From Halomonas sp. MCCC 1A13316 (lineage in GTDB: Bacteria > Pseudomonadota > Gammaproteobacteria > Pseudomonadales > Halomonadaceae), in contig NZ_CP053382.1 in assembly GCF_014931605.1 (NCBI RefSeq), forward strand, positions 3,038,001 to 3,102,000: a stretch of DNA of 64,000 bases, given 5' to 3'. A program made the translations under genes and the position numbers. Within the stretch, counting starts at the first letter, position 1. Each line of letters begins with the position of its first letter. Below the pieces are notes generated by a model. It made no database searches and was not told the origin of the DNA. It saw only the letters and a list, made by a program, of their open reading frames with translations. Positions 46,827 through 56,274 of the stretch are shown here, one piece after another.

Positions 46827-47717
46827 TCAGACGTCTGAGCCTTTTTCGGCAAACAGCGCATCGAGTTTCTGCTCGAAGGCGTGGTAGTTGAGAAAGTCAT
46901 AGAGCTCGTCACGGGTCTGCATCAGCTCGACCACATCGCGCTGATGCCCGTTGTCGTGAATGCTCTGATAGACCTTCAATGCGGCCGCATTCATGGCGCG
47001 GAACGCCGACAGCGGGTAGAGGACCATGCGGCAACCCACTTCGACGAGCTCCTGCTGACTGAACAGCGGCGTGGCGCCGAACTCGGTAATGTTGGCCAGG
47101 ATAGGCGCGTCGACGCGATGGCAGAAAGCCCGGTAGTCGTCGAGGGTGTGCACCGCCTCGGCAAAGATGGCATCGGCCCCGGCCTCGACACAGGCGTTGG
47201 CTCGGTCGATGGCGGCATCCAGCCCCTCCTTCTGGAAAGCGTCGGTACGCGCGATCAAGTAGAAGTCAGGATCGATGCGGGCGTCGGCGGCGGCCTTGAT
47301 GCGATCGACCATCTCTGGCTTGGTGACAATCTCCTTGTTGGGGCGGTGACCACAGCGCTTCTGCGCCACCTGGTCCTCGATGTGCACGGCGGCCACCCCG
47401 GCACGCTGCATCTCCTTGACGGTACGGGCAATGTTGAAGGCCCCGCCCCAGCCGGTATCGATGTCCACCAGCAGCGGCAGATCGGTGGCGCCACAAATGC
47501 GATGGGCATCCTGGACCACGTCGTTCATGGTGGTCATGCCCAGGTCAGGCAGGCCGAACGAGGCATTGGCCACGCCGCCACCGGAAAGGTAGATGGCCTG
47601 GTGACCGACCCGTTCGGCCATCATCGCGGTATAGGCATTGATGGTGCCGACGATGGGCAGCGGCCGGTTGGCCTCGAGTGCGGCACGAAAACGAGCGCCT
47701 GGGGTAAGTTGTGTCAT
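46827..47717 (-). CDS. prpB: 2-methylisocitrate lyase PrpB
   Basis: 296 residues of the isocitrate lyase/PEP mutase family. The metal site [12 protein letters not shown] and the active-site loop [13 protein letters not shown] (KRCGH) identify PrpB. It splits 2-methylisocitrate into pyruvate and succinate. GAGG precedes the ATG, and the gene lies 32 bases after the GntR regulator, so it is second in the operon. Confidence 0.96.
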   Translation of the reverse strand: MTQLTPGARFRAALEANRPLPIVGTINAYTAMMAERVGHQAIYLSGGGVANASFGLPDLGMTTMNDVVQDAHRICGATDLPLLVDIDTGWGGAFNIARTVKEMQRAGVAAVHIEDQVAQKRCGHRPNKEIVTKPEMVDRIKAAADARIDPDFYLIARTDAFQKEGLDAAIDRANACVEAGADAIFAEAVHTLDDYRAFCHRVDAPILANITEFGATPLFSQQELVEVGCRMVLYPLSAFRAMNAAALKVYQSIHDNGHQRDVVELMQTRDELYDFLNYHAFEQKLDALFAEKGSDV

Positions 47718-47749
47718 GGTAGGTTCCTCTGTGATCGTTCGAACCGGCC

Positions 47750-48460
47750 TCAGACTGTGGCCTCGGCCTGCTCCTGGAGAATCTCGGCGTAGCGGTCGGC
47801 CACATTGGCCCGCGAAGCGCTGACGTGGCGACGCATCAGCAGTTCGGCCAGCTCGGCGTCGCCCGCTTCGATGGCATCAACGATGCGATGGTGCTCGACG
47901 AAAGCACGCTGGGGGCGGGTACCGCTGGCGCTGAACTGGGTGCGGTAGAGCCGTACCAGGTAATAAAGGTCGTCGCACAGCATGGTCATCAGCATGCGGT
48001 TGTGGCTGCCCTGGACGATTCGATAGTGGAAATCCAGGTCGCCCTCGCGCTGGTAGTAGGCCTCGCCACTCTTCAGGTCCGCCTGGCGCTCGTGCACGGA
48101 AAGCACCTCACGCAACCCTGAGATCTCCTCACGGGTCATGTTCTCGGCAGCCAGTCGTGCAGCCATGCTCTCCAACGCTTCGCGCACGTCGAATAGCTCC
48201 AGCAGCTCCTTCATCGAAAGCTTGACCACCCGGGCTCCGACATGCGGAACCCGCTCGATCAAGCGGTGGGCCTCGAGGCGACGCATCGCTTCGCGCAGCG
48301 GGCCACGGGAAATGCCGTAGGTCTTGGACAGGCCCGGCTCGGTGATCTTGCTTCCCGGCGCCAGCTCGCCACGTACGATGGCATCCTGCAGTTGGTGGAA
48401 GACACGCTCGGCCAGGGTGCGTACTTCTGGTTGGGATTGTTCAGGAGCGACTGAGTTCAT
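47750..48460 (-). CDS. GntR-family regulator of the prp operon
   Basis: 236 residues from ATG 48460; a TTG 15 bases upstream lies inside a palindrome and is rejected. The N-terminal winged helix contains [20 protein letters not shown] and [19 protein letters not shown]. The C-terminal FadR/VanR-type domain is helical with metal/ligand-type His residues ([18 protein letters not shown]). It leads the prp genes and probably controls them, with 2-methylcitrate-pathway acids as likely ligands. A perfect palindrome just upstream suggests autoregulation. Confidence 0.9.
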   Translation of the reverse strand: MNSVAPEQSQPEVRTLAERVFHQLQDAIVRGELAPGSKITEPGLSKTYGISRGPLREAMRRLEAHRLIERVPHVGARVVKLSMKELLELFDVREALESMAARLAAENMTREEISGLREVLSVHERQADLKSGEAYYQREGDLDFHYRIVQGSHNRMLMTMLCDDLYYLVRLYRTQFSASGTRPQRAFVEHHRIVDAIEAGDAELAELLMRRHVSASRANVADRYAEILQEQAEATV

Positions 48461-48463
48461 ATT

Positions 48464-48477
48464 AATTGTCGACAATT
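48464..48477. promoter_or_regulatory. Palindromic operator of the GntR regulator
   Basis: AATTGTCGACAATT is a perfect 14-base palindrome ending four bases before the ATG of the GntR gene. Its core TTGTCGACAA suits FadR/VanR-type GntR proteins. A related site, ATGTCGACAAT, lies about 115 bases further upstream. Confidence 0.7.
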
Positions 48478-48582
48478 GGAGGATGAAAAGACTTTAGACA
48501 TTGCCTCACCTTCGGTCAACCTCCCTGATGGCGCGATTTACTACGCCTTTGGTTGTAATCCGAAACATAGGCAGTGGCTTCG

Positions 48583-48593
48583 ATGTCGACAAT
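48583..48593. promoter_or_regulatory. Second GntR-type half-conserved operator
   Basis: ATGTCGACAAT shares the TGTCGACA core with the perfect palindrome at 48464-48477. It lies in the region shared with the divergent pabB gene. Function is inferred from the repeat. Confidence 0.45.
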
Positions 48594-48694
48594 CTTAGCA
48601 GCGTTGACGGAGGAATCGTTAACAGCGCAACGACTCTCACGACAAAACGCATCCTGCCCCCTAGAATGAGGGCCTGTTCTGGAAGGCCCCATTG

Positions 48695-50074
48695 ATGACT
48701 GAAAGACTTCAAATCAGCTCGCTCCCCTATCGGGATGATCCGCTCGACTATTTTTCGTCCTTGCGCCATCGCCCGGGGGCTGTCCTGCTCGATAGTGGCA
48801 AGCCTGCCGCACCGGGCGGTCGCTACGACATCATCAGCAGCGACCCTGTGTCGGTGCTGACGGTAGACGGGCAAGGCATCGTCCGGGTAGACAGCCAAGT
48901 ACGCGTCAGCCGCAACCCGTTCGCGATTCAGCAGGCTCTGTTGGACGGGCTGTCACTCGAAGTTCCGGATAGCGATCTGCCCTTCCTGGGTGGCCTGATT
49001 GGTTATTGGGGCTATGATCTCGGCCGATCTCTCGAACCGATAGGAGAGTCGTCGAGCGAGGTCGTCTCCCTGCCCGCCAGCCGTATCGGACTGTACGACT
49101 GGGCGCTGATTCAGGATCATCAGCAACGAGAAAGCTGGCTGGTGGCAACTTCCGTCAGACGCAACCAGGTGCTGGATCGGCTACGACAGCCCACACCTCC
49201 AGCCGCCGAGTTTCAGCTTCAGTCCCCTTTCAAAGGTGAGCTGGATCGCGACGGCTACGCCGAGCGATTCGCTGCTGTCCAGAACTATATCCGTGCCGGC
49301 GACTGCTACCAGATCAACCTGGCGCAGCGTTTCAGTGCTCGATACCGCGGCGATCTGTGGTCGGCCTACCTGCATTTGCGCCAGGCCACACCGACACCGT
49401 TCGCCGGCTACCAGGCCTGGCACACGAGCCAGGGGGAACAGGCCATCCTGTCGCTTTCGCCCGAACGTTTTCTGCACTGCAGGGCCGATGGGCATGTCGA
49501 GGCCCGACCGATCAAGGGCACCCGACCGCGCGGCAGCACTACCGAAGAAGACGCTCGCCTGGCAAGTGAGCTGACTGCCAGCCTCAAGGACCGTGCCGAA
49601 AACGTGATGATCGTGGACCTGCTGCGCAACGATCTGGGCCGCGTATGTCGTCCAGGCAGCGTTCGGGTGCCGCAGCTGTGCGGGCTGGAGAGTTATGCCA
49701 ACGTCCATCATCTGGTCAGCATCGTGTGCGGCGACCTGGCAGCAGGACGTCGTCCTCTCGACCTGCTGTCCGCCGCGTTCCCCGGCGGCTCGATTACCGG
49801 TGCTCCCAAGGTCCGGGCCATGCAGATCATCGACGAACTGGAGCCCAGCCGACGCAGCGTCTACTGCGGCAGCCTGGGCTACGTCGACTTGCGTGGCAAT
49901 ATGGATACTTCTATCGCTATTCGTACCGCCGTTGCCGATGCCGGACGGATTCATCTCTGGGGCGGAGGAGGATTGGTGGCCGATTCCAACGTCGACGCGG
50001 AATACACCGAGACCCTGGACAAGATTCGTCATCTCATGGAGGCCCTGTCAAACACAAAGCACGACATGGAATAA
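48695..50074 (+). CDS. pabB: Aminodeoxychorismate synthase component I PabB
   Basis: 459 residues. The chorismate-binding C-terminal domain has LSPERFLHC, ARPIKGTRPRGSTTEED and FPGGSITGAPKVRAMQII, and NDLGRVCRPGSVRV is the PabB-type version. The shorter N-terminal domain separates it from TrpE. PabB with PabA converts chorismate to 4-amino-4-deoxychorismate for folate. pabA is not adjacent. GGAAGG precedes the ATG at 48695; a TTG directly before is not used. Confidence 0.92.
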   Translation: MTERLQISSLPYRDDPLDYFSSLRHRPGAVLLDSGKPAAPGGRYDIISSDPVSVLTVDGQGIVRVDSQVRVSRNPFAIQQALLDGLSLEVPDSDLPFLGGLIGYWGYDLGRSLEPIGESSSEVVSLPASRIGLYDWALIQDHQQRESWLVATSVRRNQVLDRLRQPTPPAAEFQLQSPFKGELDRDGYAERFAAVQNYIRAGDCYQINLAQRFSARYRGDLWSAYLHLRQATPTPFAGYQAWHTSQGEQAILSLSPERFLHCRADGHVEARPIKGTRPRGSTTEEDARLASELTASLKDRAENVMIVDLLRNDLGRVCRPGSVRVPQLCGLESYANVHHLVSIVCGDLAAGRRPLDLLSAAFPGGSITGAPKVRAMQIIDELEPSRRSVYCGSLGYVDLRGNMDTSIAIRTAVADAGRIHLWGGGGLVADSNVDAEYTETLDKIRHLMEALSNTKHDME

Positions 50075-50190
50075 GAAAAGGCAAAATCCATCATTTTTGG
50101 AATATACATCCAATGAAACGGTATTGGGGGCGAATCTGTTGCCTTTGATAGGGTATGACCAAATCGCCGTCAACGACCCTTGGAGCCCCC

Positions 50191-50808
50191 ATGGCAGAAC
50201 TCGACGCTATCAATCAGGAACTTGGCAGTAGTCCGGACGCATTGATCCGCTGGGCCCTGGAGCAGGGCCAGCGCCCTATCGTCACCACCAACTTTCGTCC
50301 CTTCGAGGCCGTCATACTGCATATGGTGACGCGTCAGCGACCGGACATTCCGGTGGTCTGGATGGATCACGGTTACAACACCGATGCGACGTATCGGTAT
50401 GCCGATGAGCTGGTCAAGCGCCTCGACCTCAACCTGGTGATCTATTTGCCGCAGCGCACACGGGCTCATCGTGAAGCCGTGGAAGGGCCAATGCCGAGCA
50501 TCGACGACCCACGTCATGAAGCCTTTACTCGTGAAGTGAAGCTCGAGCCGTTCGAACGTGCGCTGCGCGAGATCGCACCTGACGTCTGGTTCACGGCGCT
50601 GCGTGCCGAAGATACCCCCGAGCGTGCCCGCATGGCCCATGCCAGCAAGAACGCCAGTGGTCTACTCAAGATCTCGCCTCTGCTGCACTGGAGTGCCCGT
50701 GACATGTACCAGTACTTGCAGCGGCACGACCTGCCCAACGAATTCGATTACTTTGACCCCACCAAGGTGGAGGAGAAGAGAGAGTGCGGCCTGCACCTGC
50801 AGCACTGA
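50191..50808 (+). CDS. cysH: Divergent phosphoadenylylsulfate reductase-like protein
   Basis: 205 residues from ATG 50191, which has GGAG five bases upstream. Retained CysH features are PDIPVVWMDHGY, APDVWFTALRAED and the C-terminal KRECGLH with the catalytic cysteine. In E. coli CysH the matching segments read TDTGYLFPET and SSSFG; here they are MDHGYNTDAT and TTNFR, and the loop with GYLSVGDTH is missing. Only one cysteine is present, so it is not an Fe-S APS reductase. cysB next door supports a sulfur role, but the activity needs proof. Confidence 0.7.
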   Translation: MAELDAINQELGSSPDALIRWALEQGQRPIVTTNFRPFEAVILHMVTRQRPDIPVVWMDHGYNTDATYRYADELVKRLDLNLVIYLPQRTRAHREAVEGPMPSIDDPRHEAFTREVKLEPFERALREIAPDVWFTALRAEDTPERARMAHASKNASGLLKISPLLHWSARDMYQYLQRHDLPNEFDYFDPTKVEEKRECGLHLQH

Positions 50809-50829
50809 CCTTTCCCAGAGATCCCTCGA

Positions 50830-50862
50830 GGCGGACCGAGCAAAGCTTGGCCCGCCTTTTTT
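50830..50862 (+). terminator. Terminator of the cysH-like gene
   Basis: Arms GGCGGACCGAGC and GCTTGGCCCGCC around AAA, followed by six T residues. It lies 22 bases after the stop codon. Confidence 0.85.
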
Positions 50863-50909
50863 AGGCTGTGTGAAAAGTCGGCCGGCATAGGTCGGCCATC
50901 AGGCAGGGC

Positions 50910-51950
<1,041 letters not shown>

Positions 51951-52116
51951 CAAATAGCATAACGCTAAACGGCCAGGTCGGCTATGAGAGCGCAATAATC
52001 GGCGGATGAGGGGGCTGAGCATAAACGGCGAGACCACAAGCAGCCAAGTTGCTCATACAGGCTGCTAGGAACGAAGGCGCTCGGGAGTGCTTATGCACGG
52101 CTACGCTCCCGGAATG

Positions 52117-52602
52117 TCACGGCCCGCTTGTCGTCTTGCCGAAGTAGTCGCTGGCCGGCTTGTCGACGGGTTTGTCCAGGCGCTCGGCGAACGCTTTGAG
52201 GCCTTCGACCAACGGTGATACTGCCCGCCATAGCTCGTCATCGTTGAGCATGCGATAGGCGCCGCTGACGCCTGGTGCATCGCTGCCTTCTTCGCCAGGC
52301 TGATGCTGGCCGATCCGGTCTATTGCCTCCTTGACGGCAAAGGCCACCCGGTAGAAACGCTCCGGCGGGATGTCCGACAGCATCATGCCGAGCACCGCCA
52401 GGTTCTGGATGGCGTTGAGGGTGGACTCCTTGCCCAGACCATCCACGACGACACTGGCAACTGCAGTATTGGCTCCCACCATGTCCTTTGCCAGGCGCAG
52501 TACGCCGTGCTCGTGAAGCATCTGCAGCAATTGTTCCAACTCCTCACGGGCATCAGGACCAATCCTGGGCGGCGTTACGTCATGTGAAATTCGTTCGGCC
52601 AT
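52117..52602 (-). CDS. DUF1641 protein, ForE-like partner subunit
   Basis: 161 residues. It starts on a base shared with the stop codon of the formate-dehydrogenase-like gene (TAATG), so the two are coupled. The middle holds helical DUF1641 segments such as LRLAKDMVGANTAVASVVVD and RVAFAVKEAIDRIG. No membrane segment is evident. In Bacillus subtilis the DUF1641 protein ForE is an essential partner of ForC and links it to menaquinone. Here it is inferred to link the catalytic subunit to the quinone pool, presumably ubiquinone. It may end the operon. Confidence 0.85.
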   Translation of the reverse strand: MAERISHDVTPPRIGPDAREELEQLLQMLHEHGVLRLAKDMVGANTAVASVVVDGLGKESTLNAIQNLAVLGMMLSDIPPERFYRVAFAVKEAIDRIGQHQPGEEGSDAPGVSGAYRMLNDDELWRAVSPLVEGLKAFAERLDKPVDKPASDYFGKTTSGP

Positions 52603-55568
52603 TACATCTTCCTCGGGTTGGACTGCTGAGCGGGCGGCGGCGAGTAGTCTCCTCGCGCCCACTTCACCGCGACTTCGACACCCGGTGTCGGAGTGCGACA
52701 GCCATAGCGATAATTGCTTGCGGGCAGAGGTGGATCGCCGCGTTCGTCCAGGACTTCCAACTTGACGGCGGTTTCCTTGTAGGCCGGCGTCTGTACGTCC
52801 GGATCGTTGTGCTCGCCGGTCAACAGGTTGACCCCCGGCTTGCCGAAGTGGATGGGCATGAATAGCGTCCTGCCTCGCACACGGTCGGTAATCACCGCAG
52901 GAAGCTCCAAGCTGTCGCGTCGCGAGCTCACCCGCACCCAGGTGCCCTCCTCGATGCCTCGCTCCGCAGCGAGTTCCGGGCTGACCTCGACGAAACCATT
53001 CGGAACCTGCTCCCAGATACCTGCGGTACGCCCCGTCTGATTGGCCCCCTGGAACTGCTCGAGCATGCGACCGTTGTCGAGCATCAGGTCGTACTCGCCG
53101 TCGACACTCTCCTCCGGCTCTTGCCATTCCAATGGATGCAGATTGGCCTTGCCATCCTCGTTGGGAAAACCGTCGGTATACAGCAGCGGCGAATCGGTGC
53201 CATCAGTTGCCACCGGCCACTGCTGTGACTTCCAGTTCTCCAGCCGCTCATAGGTGACTCCGGCAAACATCGGTGCAATGCGTGCACACTCGTCCATGAT
53301 CTGAGAGGGATGGGTATAACCCCAGTCGTACCCCATGCGCGCCGCCAAGTCGGTCAGGATTTGCCAATCCGGCCGGCTGTCGCCCAACGGCTCGAGCACC
53401 TTGTAGGCGCGCTGGATGCGCCGTTCTGTATTCACGTAGGTGCCCTCCTGCTCGACGCTGGGACAGGCGGGCAACACGACGTCGGCGAACTCGGCGGTAC
53501 GGCTGAGGAAAACGTCCTGCACCACCATGAAGTCGAGACTTTCGAAGGCCGTGTGCACATTATGGGTATTGGCATCGGAGTAGGCCGTCTCCTCACCGAC
53601 GACGTACATGGCCTTGATCGCGCCTTGCTCGGCCGACTGCACCATCAGGAAATTGCCTTCGCCAACCTTGTCCGAGAGCTGTTCGGGATCGACGCCCCAA
53701 CCCTTGGCCCAGCGCTTGCGCGCATCCGGGTCTGATACTTTTTCGTAGCCGGGATACATGTTACGCAGGCAGCCGAAGTCGCTGGCGCCCTGGACGTTGT
53801 TGTGGCCGCGCATAGGGTACCCACCGCTACCCGGTTTGCCGTAATTGCCGGTGACCAGCAACAGGTTGGATAGCGCGGTACTGGTATCGGAGCCGTGGCT
53901 GTGCTGGGTGATGCCCATGGCCCAGAGAAGACAGACGCTGTTGGCCCGACCGATCGTCTCCGCCGCCTCGATCAGATCGTCACGATCGATGCCGGTCATC
54001 GACACGGCGTACTCCAGTGTGAACGGAGTCAGTGACTGGCGGTATTCATCGACGTGGTTTACCCAGCGCTCAAGAAACGCCATGTCGGCGAGATCGTTAT
54101 CGAACATGTAGCGCGACAGCGCCGAGGCCCAGACCAGGTCGGTGCTGGCGTTAGGGCGCAAGAAAAGATCGGCGCGTTCGGCCATCTCGTGCTTGCGCGG
54201 GTCGACCACGATCAGCTTCTGTCCACGGAGCTTCTGTGCCGCCTTGATCCTGGACGCAATGACGGGGTGGTTCTCGGCGGTATTGCTGCCAACGATGACT
54301 ACTACCTCGGCCTGCTCGATATCCTCGATCGAGCCGGCATCGCCGCCGTACCCGACGGTGCGAAAAAGTCCCTTGGTCGCCGGGTTCTGGCAATAACGCG
54401 ACGAGTTGTCGACGCTGTTGGTACCGATGACCAGGCGGGCGATCTTCTGCACCAGATAGGCCTGCTCGTTGCTTCCCTTGCTCGAGCCGATGAAGCCCAG
54501 GCTGTCGGGGCCGTGTCGATCACGCACCTCGAGCAAGCGTCGCGCCACCAGATCGAGCGCTTCGTCCCAACTGGCTTCGCGAAAGCGACCGTTGTCGCGG
54601 ATCAGCGGCATGGTCAGGCGTTTCTCGCTGTTGACGAAATCCCAGGCGAACTTGCCCTTTATGCACGTGGATATCCCGTTGGCCGGCGCCTCAGGCACCG
54701 GCTGCACCTTGAGAATGTGACGATCGCGCGTCCACATCTCGAACGAGCAGCCCACGCCACAGTATGTACAAACCGTCTTGGTACGCTTGATCTCGGGCTG
54801 ACGCAGGTTCCTGTCGATTTCCGAGAGACCTGATACGGGCTTCGCACCCACTGTGGTCTCGAGCTTTTTGACGATCTCGATCATCGGCCGCTTGAGCGAC
54901 CAGGGCATGGCGGTAAATGGCCCCGCCATCCCCTCCATGCTGTTCTCCATCAGTGCGTTGCATGGGCATACCGTGACGCAGTGACCACAGTGCACGCAGC
55001 TGGAGTCATTGATCTCCTTGCCGCCATCCCACAGCACGCGCGGGTTGTCGCTGGTGAAATCGATGGAGAGCGTCTCGTTGACCTCGACGTTCTGGCACGC
55101 CTCGACGCAGCGACCACAAAGGATGCACTGGTCGGGGTCGTAAGTGTAGAAAGGGCTGGATGTGTCCTTAGCGTGGGGCTTGCGCTGGAACTCGTAGCGC
55201 TGGATAGGGATCTGCATATCCACCATAGCGTTGTGGAGCGTGCAGTCGCCGTTGTTGTTCTCGCAAACCGTGCAGTAGAGCTCATGCTTGGCCAGCAGGC
55301 GATCCATGCCCTCTTCGCGGGCCGCCCTGGCATGCTTGCTGAAGGTATTGATCTCCAACCCTTCACTGCTTTTCAGTGTACAGCCGCGTTTGAGCTCCCC
55401 ATCAACCTCGACCCAGCAGGCATCGCAAGTTTCGAGAGCACCCAGCGAAGGGTGGTAGCAGACATGTGGCAGGTCGATACCGTGGTGCTTGAGAAAATCG
55501 ATCAATGGCTCGCCTGGCGGACCGCACAGCATCTTACCGTCCAGCACGATCGTACACTGCTTTGTCAT
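52602..55568 (-). CDS. Formate dehydrogenase-like molybdoenzyme with Cys-Gln active site (ForC-like)
   Basis: 988 residues from ATG 55568, with GGGAGAG upstream. A plant-type [2Fe-2S] domain (Cys37, 48, 51, 63) comes first, then a His/Cys cluster site (HELYCTVC), two [4Fe-4S] sites (CILCGRCVEAC and CVHCGHCVTVC) and the molybdopterin domain starting CTYCGVGC. The active-site segment is SSRYCQNPATKGL: Cys393 followed by Gln394. Canonical formate dehydrogenases have Cys or Sec followed by His. The conserved Arg is kept in YPMRGHNNVQG. This matches the non-canonical ForC type. The coupled DUF1641 gene supports that. Confidence 0.9.
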   Translation of the reverse strand: MTKQCTIVLDGKMLCGPPGEPLIDFLKHHGIDLPHVCYHPSLGALETCDACWVEVDGELKRGCTLKSSEGLEINTFSKHARAAREEGMDRLLAKHELYCTVCENNNGDCTLHNAMVDMQIPIQRYEFQRKPHAKDTSSPFYTYDPDQCILCGRCVEACQNVEVNETLSIDFTSDNPRVLWDGGKEINDSSCVHCGHCVTVCPCNALMENSMEGMAGPFTAMPWSLKRPMIEIVKKLETTVGAKPVSGLSEIDRNLRQPEIKRTKTVCTYCGVGCSFEMWTRDRHILKVQPVPEAPANGISTCIKGKFAWDFVNSEKRLTMPLIRDNGRFREASWDEALDLVARRLLEVRDRHGPDSLGFIGSSKGSNEQAYLVQKIARLVIGTNSVDNSSRYCQNPATKGLFRTVGYGGDAGSIEDIEQAEVVVIVGSNTAENHPVIASRIKAAQKLRGQKLIVVDPRKHEMAERADLFLRPNASTDLVWASALSRYMFDNDLADMAFLERWVNHVDEYRQSLTPFTLEYAVSMTGIDRDDLIEAAETIGRANSVCLLWAMGITQHSHGSDTSTALSNLLLVTGNYGKPGSGGYPMRGHNNVQGASDFGCLRNMYPGYEKVSDPDARKRWAKGWGVDPEQLSDKVGEGNFLMVQSAEQGAIKAMYVVGEETAYSDANTHNVHTAFESLDFMVVQDVFLSRTAEFADVVLPACPSVEQEGTYVNTERRIQRAYKVLEPLGDSRPDWQILTDLAARMGYDWGYTHPSQIMDECARIAPMFAGVTYERLENWKSQQWPVATDGTDSPLLYTDGFPNEDGKANLHPLEWQEPEESVDGEYDLMLDNGRMLEQFQGANQTGRTAGIWEQVPNGFVEVSPELAAERGIEEGTWVRVSSRRDSLELPAVITDRVRGRTLFMPIHFGKPGVNLLTGEHNDPDVQTPAYKETAVKLEVLDERGDPPLPASNYRYGCRTPTPGVEVAVKWARGDYSPPPAQQSNPRKM

Positions 55569-55891
55569 GACCCGACTCTCCCTGTCGAGGCTCGACGACA
55601 GGACACTTCTGCCTGGCACTCCGTTCTTCGCGTTACGTCAGTGATGGGCTCGCAATCTTTTCTGCCCTAGCACGCCCTCACTGCCAGGCATTTGCCCGTA
55701 GCCGAGCCACTGTATAACTCCCTTACCGTGCCAGAAACAGTAGTCAAGATCTCGAGGCTTGTCGAAATCCCGGTGTCAGGCATACCTGCCATTTGCCAGA
55801 CACCCTACCGACGGCTAACATCTGCCGACTGGATATGCCTAGCATGTCACCCTGATCCGCTCGATGTAGCGCAACGTAACTGGAGATTCAC
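55569..55891. other. Divergent promoter region between the ForC-like gene and trxA
   Basis: 323 bases without a gene. It holds the promoters of both genes and an inverted repeat at 55772-55804 (GGTGTCAGGCA with TGCCAGACACC, 10 of 11 pairs). No -35/-10 pair can be assigned with confidence. Confidence 0.5.
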
Positions 55892-56215
55892 ATGGCCAAT
55901 AATGTCGATGTCACCAATGCCAACTTCGAGCAGGAAGTCCTGAAGGCAGAACAACCTGTACTGCTGAAGTTCTGGGCCCCTTGGTGCGGTCCCTGCAAGG
56001 TCATGGCCCCGGTGATCGACGAGGTAGCGGAAGAGCGTTCCGACAACCTCAAGGTGGTCAGCATCAACGTCGACGACGCCCCGGAGATCGCTGCCGAGCA
56101 GGGTGTACGTGGCGTTCCCACCGTCATGCTGTTCAAGTCGGGCTCCAAGGTCGCTTCGCTGGTAGGTGCACAGTCCAAGTCGCAACTGGTGCAATTCATC
56201 GACCAGAACGCCTGA
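55892..56215 (+). CDS. trxA: Thioredoxin TrxA
   Basis: 107 residues. The active site KFWAPWCGPCKVMAPV puts the redox pair at Cys32 and Cys35, and the cis-proline loop is GVRGVPTVMLFKSG. Size and start are those of housekeeping thioredoxin. GGAG precedes the ATG. A long perfect terminator follows the stop. Confidence 0.96.
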   Translation: MANNVDVTNANFEQEVLKAEQPVLLKFWAPWCGPCKVMAPVIDEVAEERSDNLKVVSINVDDAPEIAAEQGVRGVPTVMLFKSGSKVASLVGAQSKSQLVQFIDQNA

Positions 56216-56240
56216 TACTCCAGGCAAGGCCTCAACGTTT

Positions 56241-56272
56241 GCAAACGCCCCGGCTCCTGCCGGGGCGTTTGC
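56241..56272. terminator. Terminator between trxA and the AI-2E-family gene
   Basis: A perfect 13-base stem with arms GCAAACGCCCCGG and CCGGGGCGTTTGC around CTCCTG. It lies between two convergent genes and probably acts for both. Confidence 0.85.
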
Positions 56273-56274
56273 GT

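Noticed and set aside
48461..48475. TTG start for the GntR regulator
   Set aside because: It would begin inside the perfect palindrome; the in-frame ATG at 48460 gives a normal family start.
50191..50808. Frameshifted or truncated cysH
   Set aside because: The reading frame is intact through the terminal ECGLH motif, and a terminator follows, so it is a complete though short gene.
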